A stretch of 64,000 nucleotides of DNA from Dillenia suffruticosa (lineage: Eukaryota > Streptophyta > Magnoliopsida > Dilleniales > Dilleniaceae), in assembly GCA_033439265.1 (NCBI GenBank), contig JAVTVX010000017.1, positions 8,268,001 through 8,332,000 of the forward strand, written 5' to 3'. The notes below the pieces were generated by a model. The model did no database searches and was not told the origin of the DNA. It saw nothing but the letters and a program-made list of their open reading frames with translations. The position numbers were made by a program, and so were the translations under genes. This document shows, piece after piece, positions 57,875 to 64,000 of the stretch (the stretch's first letter is position 1; each line of letters begins with the position of its first letter).

Positions 57875-59680
57875 GACAAAAATGAAAAGAAAAGGATGAG
57901 TATCGAGAAAAAATATTAGGGACTGTATAAGGTTACAGAATTCCGAGAGAAAGCTGTTCCTTTCTTTCCTTAGCGTTTCTATTTCGAAAATCAAATCTGA
58001 TTTACTACGGTCAGAGACAATGGGTACCAAGTTATATCTGTATTGCATCATAGGCTTTCTTTAGATCAAAGACCTGCCCAAGCACCCGACACCATTTCAC
58101 TGCAAAAGCTAGCCAATTTTGGGCCACGGAAACTTCCGCAATGACATGTAATATTACAATCACAAATTGATTCATGACACTTGATTTAAACAGAAAATGA
58201 CATTGTGACAAATTTGGTACAATGTCCAAGCAAATAGCTCAGGCAACAATAATTCATGACTGAATCTCATTTTTCTCTTTTTCAAGGGCCAAATTCTTAA
58301 CCTTATATGTATAGAAGAAGAAGAAGAAGAAGAAGAAAGACTGGGGGGGACCATGGAAATTCATGCCTGCTGATGGCTCACAGACAGTATGCAAGCCTGA
58401 TGACATTATCTCTAGCTCAGAAAAAAAGAGAAGATAGAAAAAGGAAACATAAAACGCATTGAAATTCACAAGTATCAGTACGATGTCCAACTCCAACCAC
58501 GTCCAAAATAAAGCTAGCATAATTTGCTATTGACATTACTAGTCCATTGGCCCCATTCTGCCCCTCATATTGCCATTCACATTACTAGTCCAATTCATGC
58601 TGATCCAATATTAATATAACAGGTCCACATTAACAACTTCTAAAGACGCATATCAAGTTGTCCTAAAGTTTAGGCAATTTCAGAAACACCACAGTTGATT
58701 TGGGAAGTAAACATCTAAAAGCATTAAGTAGGCTCCCTGAGAACTGAAGGGACATGGAGGTCCATGAGGCATACGCAGTACCTTCTTGTCCTCTCCACAA
58801 TCAGTCTAACCTCCACCACAAAATGCTTGCGGATGTATTTTCCAAATAAAATTCTGAACCTCTCATACGCTGTTGAGTGATGGTAGTGAAGTTGGGAAAA
58901 TTAATTTGTAATAGTTGCCGATGGAAGCCTAAACATGTTGATATATCTGAGGTCTTGGTAAGCTAAACTCATGATAGTGAACACAGAACAGGCATATTAT
59001 CAAAGGGAAGAAAGGTAAAAAATGAGTCGATCACTGCAAAAGTTGAACAATGTCTTTGCTTCGTAGAGGATGTGCTGCAGGTGTTAATCAGGCCTAATTC
59101 ATTAGTCTGAACTGAAATTATATGGCATCATCAGAGTCATCAGATAATCACATGCAGACAGAATACAGAGCGAGCGAGAGAGAGAGAGATGGAGAGTGAA
59201 TAGTTTTTGTACTCAAAATGTGCAGAAAGAAAAGAACTCTTTAATTAACAATATAGATATAAGCGTAAAAGACCCCCTGCCACCTGGATTTCGTTGTCCT
59301 CCAATTGGCGCAGGGTGATTGGTCGTTGGTGAGGTGGAGCTGATGTGGCCCATTTTTCTTTTTTTCTTTTTTGGTTTTTTTTCCTGTCTTTTTTTGGTCT
59401 TTTCCTTATGGTTTCTTTCTTTCTTTCTCTTTCTTTCTCTCTTGTCAGAAACATTAATGAAGTAGATTTTGTTGTTGATTTCACGGAAGATGTGCACAGA
59501 GTGGTTAGGGAAAAAAAGTATGTAACGTCATTCTTTTGGTACTCATTGCGATTAGACTTTTGTACTTTTGAGGGGAAAAAAAGTGTATGAGGCCATCCCT
59601 TTATGCTTTTTGTATCTTCCTTTGTTATCTCTTATCATCTTCTTCTCTGCATAAAAGTATGACGGTGCTCTCTTTATCTG
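57875..59680. other. Intergenic region, no gene supported
   Basis: Contains (GAA)8 at 58314-58337, a GA run at about 59172-59188 and CT/TTTC-rich DNA at 59350-59440. A GC-richer patch at 59270-59350 holds two ATTGG boxes (inverted CCAAT) near 59303 and 59318, which could be promoter debris. No coding sequence follows it convincingly. Confidence 0.5.
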
Positions 59681-59689
59681 TTTCTCGCT

Positions 59690-60290
59690 CTCTCTCTCAA
59701 TGGGGCGGATGGAGACGTTCGGTTTCAGGTTCGGCTTCTTTTTTATATCCGCTGTTTGGCGCTGATGAAGATAGCCATTGAGATTTTCTCTTGTTGTGTT
59801 TCTGACTGTGCCGAATATATTTACCCTCTGTGTTCAAGGTTTGTGTTTATTTTCCTATTTTGGGATGCATTTTGAAAATTATTCTTCTCTTCTCTATTGT
59901 GATGGTTTGTCTTTATCTTTCCTTTTAAAGGTTTGTCTCTCTAGGTATGAGGAATGGAGACGTTCGGCTTGGGACTTTTTCCGTTTCTTTTTTATATCCG
60001 CTTTTTGGTGTTGATGACGATGGTCACTGGATTTTCTCTTGCTGTGTTTCCGAGTGTGCCGAATATATTTCCCCTCTGTGTTCAAGGTTTGTGTTTATTT
60101 TCCCAGTTTTGGGATGCGTTATGAAAGTTATTCTTCTTTTCTCTGTTATAATGGTTTGTCTTTGTGTTTCCTTTTGAAGGTTTGCCTTTCTGGGTGGGGG
60201 GAATGGAGACGTTTAGCTTCAAGTACTGATTATGAAAGTTATTCTTTTCTGTTGTGATGGTTTGTCTTTGTCTTTTCTTCTGCAATTTCA
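59690..60290. repeat. 245-bp tandem repeat, about 2.4 copies
   Basis: The landmark GGAGACGTT recurs at 59711, 59956 and 60205. Copies share TTTTTTATATCCGCT, GTGCCGAATATATTT and CCCTCTGTGTTCAAGGTTTG, then GATGGTTTGTCTTT. The third copy has lost its middle and runs straight into the GTTCTG array. No protein family is recognised in any frame. Confidence 0.85.
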
Positions 60291-62830
60291 CTTTGTTGGT
60301 TCTGCAATAGCCCAGTTCTGTAGTTCTGCCGGTGGTTCTTTTTGTAATAGCACTTTAGTGATTGTGCAATAGTTCTGTAAAAACTCATTTCTATAATAAC
60401 TTAACTCTGTAGTTCTGGGTTTAGGGTAGTTCTGCAATAGCACTTTCAGTTCTGCAATAGCTTCACTCGGTTGTTCTGCAATCGTGAGTCTTGGGTCTAA
60501 AGAACTCCATAGTTTGTTTGGTTACTTTGTTAAAAACTTGTTTGGTTGCTCTTTGTATTGTTTTTCTTTATATTGTTTTCTATACAGGTCATCGTTATCG
60601 TTTGGTTTCTACATATGTCATGGATCTTTGTGTGTTATAATATATAAGTGGATTTACAATTGATACTTCAAAACTATTGATTTTGCAGAACAACTATAAG
60701 GAGTTGCAGAAGTACATTTTTTTTTAATAATAGCGTTTAAAGTATGGAATTTTTTATTGATGGATTTGGTTCTGCCCAGCATAGAACGACATGGTTCTGC
60801 TCCGTGCAGAATGACATGGTTCTGCTCCGCGCAGAATGACATGGTTCTGCGCCACACAGAATGATATGGTTCTGCTAAAAAAAGTAGTTTTGCTAAAAAA
60901 AAAAGATTTTTGGTTAGGAATGTTAAAAACAAAAAGTAGTTCTGTTACAAAAAAATGTAGTTCTGTAATGCCATTAAAAAAATTGTTCTACAAAAAAAAT
61001 TGTTCAAAAGTAGTTCTGTAAGAAAAAATAAGTTCTGTAGTTAGGTATGTTCAAGAAAAGTAGTTTTGTAATGCCATTAAAAAAAGTGGTTTTGTTAAAA
61101 AAGAATAGTTATATAGTTTGGTACGTTAAAAAAAATACTTCTGTAGTTCTTTAATTCTGTAGTTAGATATATTGTTGGCTATGTTTTCAAAAAAAAAATA
61201 GTTCTCTTAAAAAATATAGTTCTGTGGTTCTGTAGTTCTGTATGTTCAAAAAAATAGTAGTTTTGTAGTTTTGTAGTTAGATATGTTGAAAAAAAAAGTA
61301 GGTTTGATATGAAAAAAAAGTAGTTCTGTAATGCCGTTAAAAAAAAAATAGTTATGTAGTTTGGTATGTTTAAAAACAAGGGTAATTCTACAACAAAAAA
61401 AAGTAGTTTGTAATGCTACTAAAAAAAATTGTTCTGCTAAAAAAAAAGTTCAAAATAGTTTTACTAAAAGACAAAACGACATGGTTCTGCACCGTGCAGA
61501 ACTACATTGTTATGCTAAAAAAAGGTAGTTTTGCTAAAAAAAATAGTTCTTCCATTAGGTATGTTAAAAAAAAAGTTTTGTGATTAGGTATGTTAAAAAA
61601 AAATTGAAGTAGTTCTGCTAAAAAAATAGTTATGTTATGCCATTAAAAAAAAAGTAGTCTACTAAAAAAAATAGTTCTATAGTTAAGTATGTTCGAAAAA
61701 AAAAGGACTTCTGCTACAAAAAAAAATAGTTCTGTAATCCCATTAAAAAAATAGTTCTACTAAAAAAAATAGTTAAAAAGTAGTTTTGTAAGAAAAAATA
61801 GGTTATGTAGATAAGTATGTTCAAAAAAAGGAGTTTTGTACCGCCTTTAAAAAAAAAGTTTTTCAGTTAAAAAAGAATAGTTATGTAGTTTGGTATGTTA
61901 AAAAAAATACTTTTGTAGTTCTGTTGTTGGATATGCTGTCGGCTATGTTTTTAAAAAAATAGTTCTATTAAAAAAAATAGTTCTATAGTTCTGTAGTTAG
62001 GTATGTTTAAAAAAAAGTGTAGTTCTGTGGTTTTGTGGTTAGATATATTCAAAAAAAAAAGTAGAACTGATACAAAAAAAAGGGGTTTTGTGATACCGTT
62101 AAAAAAAATTATGTACAAAAAAAAAGTAGTTTTGTAATTAAGTACGTTAAAAAAAAATGTAGTTCTGCAACAAAAAAAAGTAGTTATGTAATGCCATTAA
62201 AAAAAAGAAAATAGTTCTGCTAAAAAAATTTGTTCAAAAGTACTTTTACTAAAAGAACCATATGGTTCTATACAGTACAAAATGGCATGGTTCTGCACCA
62301 CGCAGAACCATGTGGTTCTGCCTGGTGTAGAACAACATGGTTCTGCATTGTTCTGCTAAAAAAATAGTTTTAGTAAAAAAAAAAGTAGTTCAGAATAGTT
62401 CTGCTAAAAGAATCATGTGATTCTGCAGTGTGCAGAACTACATTGTCCTTATAAAAAAAAATAGTTTTGCTAAAACACAAAATAGTTCCATAGTTAGGTT
62501 TGTTAAACAGTGCAGAATATGATATTTAGATAAAATATTAAGATATTATAATATTTAATATTATAATAATAAAAATATTAAATAAAATGTATTTGGAAAT
62601 ATTTTTATACTAAAAAAACACATAGTTTTGTTTATCAGAACTACAGCAGAACAATATTGTTCTTAGAATCACATGGTTCTGTTGAGTAGCAGAACTATAT
62701 GATTCTGCTGAGCAGCAGATTTACATCGTTCTGCTGCATAGCAGAACAGTGTCATTCTACTTGATAGAACTATGCATAACTACATAGCAGAACTACATAG
62801 TTTTGTTATGCAGAATTCCATAACTCTGTA
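60290..62830. repeat. GTTCTG-word satellite with higher-order period of about 765 bp
   Basis: The hexamer GTTCTG or a one-base variant occurs every 10-40 bases, alternating with A-runs and words such as TAATGCCATTAAAAAAA and TAGTTAGGTATGTT. Long blocks repeat: GGCTATGTTTT is at 61177 and 61941, 764 bases apart, with matching order on both sides. Blocks open with ATGGTTCTGC...GCAGAA palindromes near 60790, 61482 and 62285. The 3' part has inverted GCAGAAC/GTTCTGC pairs. Confidence 0.85.
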
Positions 62831-63509
62831 TACTACCGTATTTCTAGATATTTTTAATACAATTTCAAAAACTTTACAAAATTTAGCCCCTAAAAAAAAA
62901 TTTATCGACAAAAGCATTACAAGTATTTTAGATATTTTTAATACAATCATAAAATTTTTTAATCACGTTATTATTATTTTTTTGGATAGTATTATAATAA
63001 TTTGCTTTTAATTTTTTTAATCATAGATATTTTCAAAATTTTTAACTTGATATTTCTATAATTTTAAATAAATATTATTTTATCAAAATCACAATGAATG
63101 AAGTCATCAGAGAAAAACTAAAAAAAAAATCACTTTCAAGTATGAAGTCACACCTGCGTCGATGAAGCTCTATATTTTGATCGAAAAAACATTCATAGTC
63201 ATTGTTCTTTTTCCTTTCTGGATTACGTGAAAAAGAAAATAGATTATCTTTTTTTCTTTAACTAAACCACATTATTATGAAAAATTACAAATTCAACTTT
63301 AAAATGGTAATATAATTTTATTAATTATTAATTTTTCTTAATTTTATAAAAATTTCAAATATGGTGACGATCGGTATTTTTATTTTGATGTTGTGAAAAA
63401 TTTTTGGTGCATATATAAAAATACTTTGATTTAATTTTATGATATTCGAAAAATTGGAATTTTAAAAATAATAAGAAAATTATATTTTACTGATATTTTT
63501 ATATTAAAA
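62831..63509. other. AT-rich spacer inside the satellite region
   Basis: It separates the two GTTCTG blocks; no gene or repeat family is recognised. Confidence 0.4.
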
Positions 63510-63765
63510 AAATACAGGTACTAGAATTGACAGAATTATCTGTGAAATACAGAACCACGAGGGTAGTTTTGCGAAATGCATAACTATCCAAGTCGTTTTG
63601 CGAGGTGCAGAACCAACATAGTAGTTATGCGAAATGCAGAACCACCAGGATGGTTCTGCGAAGTGTAGAACTACCCATGTAATTCTGCGAAATGCAGAAC
63701 TACCCATGTAGTTCTGCTCATTTACCAAGATAGTTCTGCCAAGTGCAGAACTACCGAAATAATTT
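63510..63765. repeat. Second GTTCTGC/GCAGAAC palindrome block
   Basis: About eight alternating units of the form GTTCTGCGAAATGCAGAACTACC, so each unit is a short inverted repeat. Related to the array at 60290-62830 but without its A-runs. Confidence 0.8.
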
Positions 63766-64000
63766 AATATTCAACTTAATATTTTATAAATTTTTTATTT
63801 TAATATAATATTACAAGTAATAAACAATTTGGATATATATAAAAAATATATAATATTTAATATATAAATTATTAAATACTAATTTTTAATATTACAAATT
63901 AATATTAATACTAAAAAAGTATTAAATTTGTAAGAATAAAATATTTAAAATATGTAATATTTTATTTTAAAACTTGAAGTATTAATATTTAATATATTAA
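63766..64000. other. AT-rich sequence at the window end
   Basis: Nearly pure AT with no recognised feature. Confidence 0.5.

Noticed and set aside
58032-58229. Minus-strand frame containing FDLKKAYDAIQ, which recalls the LINE RT motif
   Set aside because: The match is only a few residues, with no other reverse transcriptase motif around it.
59213-59497. Lysine-rich 94-codon minus-strand frame
   Set aside because: It is the complement of a TTTC/CTTT-rich tract; its composition is low-complexity.
60290-63765. CRISPR-like direct repeats
   Set aside because: Repeat and spacer lengths are irregular, words occur in both orientations and the genome is clearly plant nuclear.

Overview
This is a window of nuclear DNA from a flowering plant, most likely a eudicot. 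Its genes carry spliceosomal introns with GT-AG ends, the intergenic DNA is AT-rich and full of microsatellites, and the proteins closely resemble eudicot families. The window holds three intact protein-coding genes in about 38 kb, followed by roughly 26 kb made almost entirely of retrotransposon wreckage and tandem repeats.

Layout. 0.7-3.9 kb: a decayed RTE-like LINE on the minus strand. 4.4-6.8 kb: an intronless AP2/ERF transcription factor of the RAP2.4/RAP2.13 type (DREB subgroup A-6) with a recognisable promoter. 10.8-11.5 kb: a tRNA-derived SINE candidate and a LINE RNase H fragment. 12.35-24.26 kb, minus strand: a complete 13-exon gene for an ERGIC3/Erv46-type ER-Golgi cargo receptor (386 aa), whose introns carry an LTR-element remnant, a SINE with a 16-bp target-site duplication and a 44-bp LINE tail. 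29.5-29.9 kb: a hAT-type MITE. 35.3-38.2 kb, plus strand: a complete 11-coding-exon trehalose-6-phosphate phosphatase gene (365 aa). 38.75-45.78 kb: a full-length but non-coding Ty1/copia element on the minus strand. 47.6-49.3 kb: a second LINE remnant. 50.9-57.9 kb: a second copia element on the minus strand, with its reverse transcriptase segment present three times in tandem and its gag split by a smaller plus-strand LTR deletion derivative. 59.7-63.8 kb: a two-tier satellite, first 245-bp units and then a long array built on the word GTTCTG with a higher-order period near 765 bp.

The three host genes do not act in one pathway: a stress-type transcription factor, an early-secretory membrane receptor and a sugar-signalling phosphatase. 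Their order matches, from memory, Arabidopsis At1g22190-At1g22200-At1g22210, so this looks like an old conserved gene block expanded here by intron growth and transposons. Exon boundaries were set by hand from splice signals and reading-frame continuity. Both multi-exon models sum to an exact open frame (1161 and 1098 nt including stop). No protein-coding system outside known families was found. The least explained structures are the GTTCTG array, the triplicated reverse transcriptase, a 45-bp in-frame duplication beside the first copia insertion, and a hairpin upstream of the ERGIC3 start.
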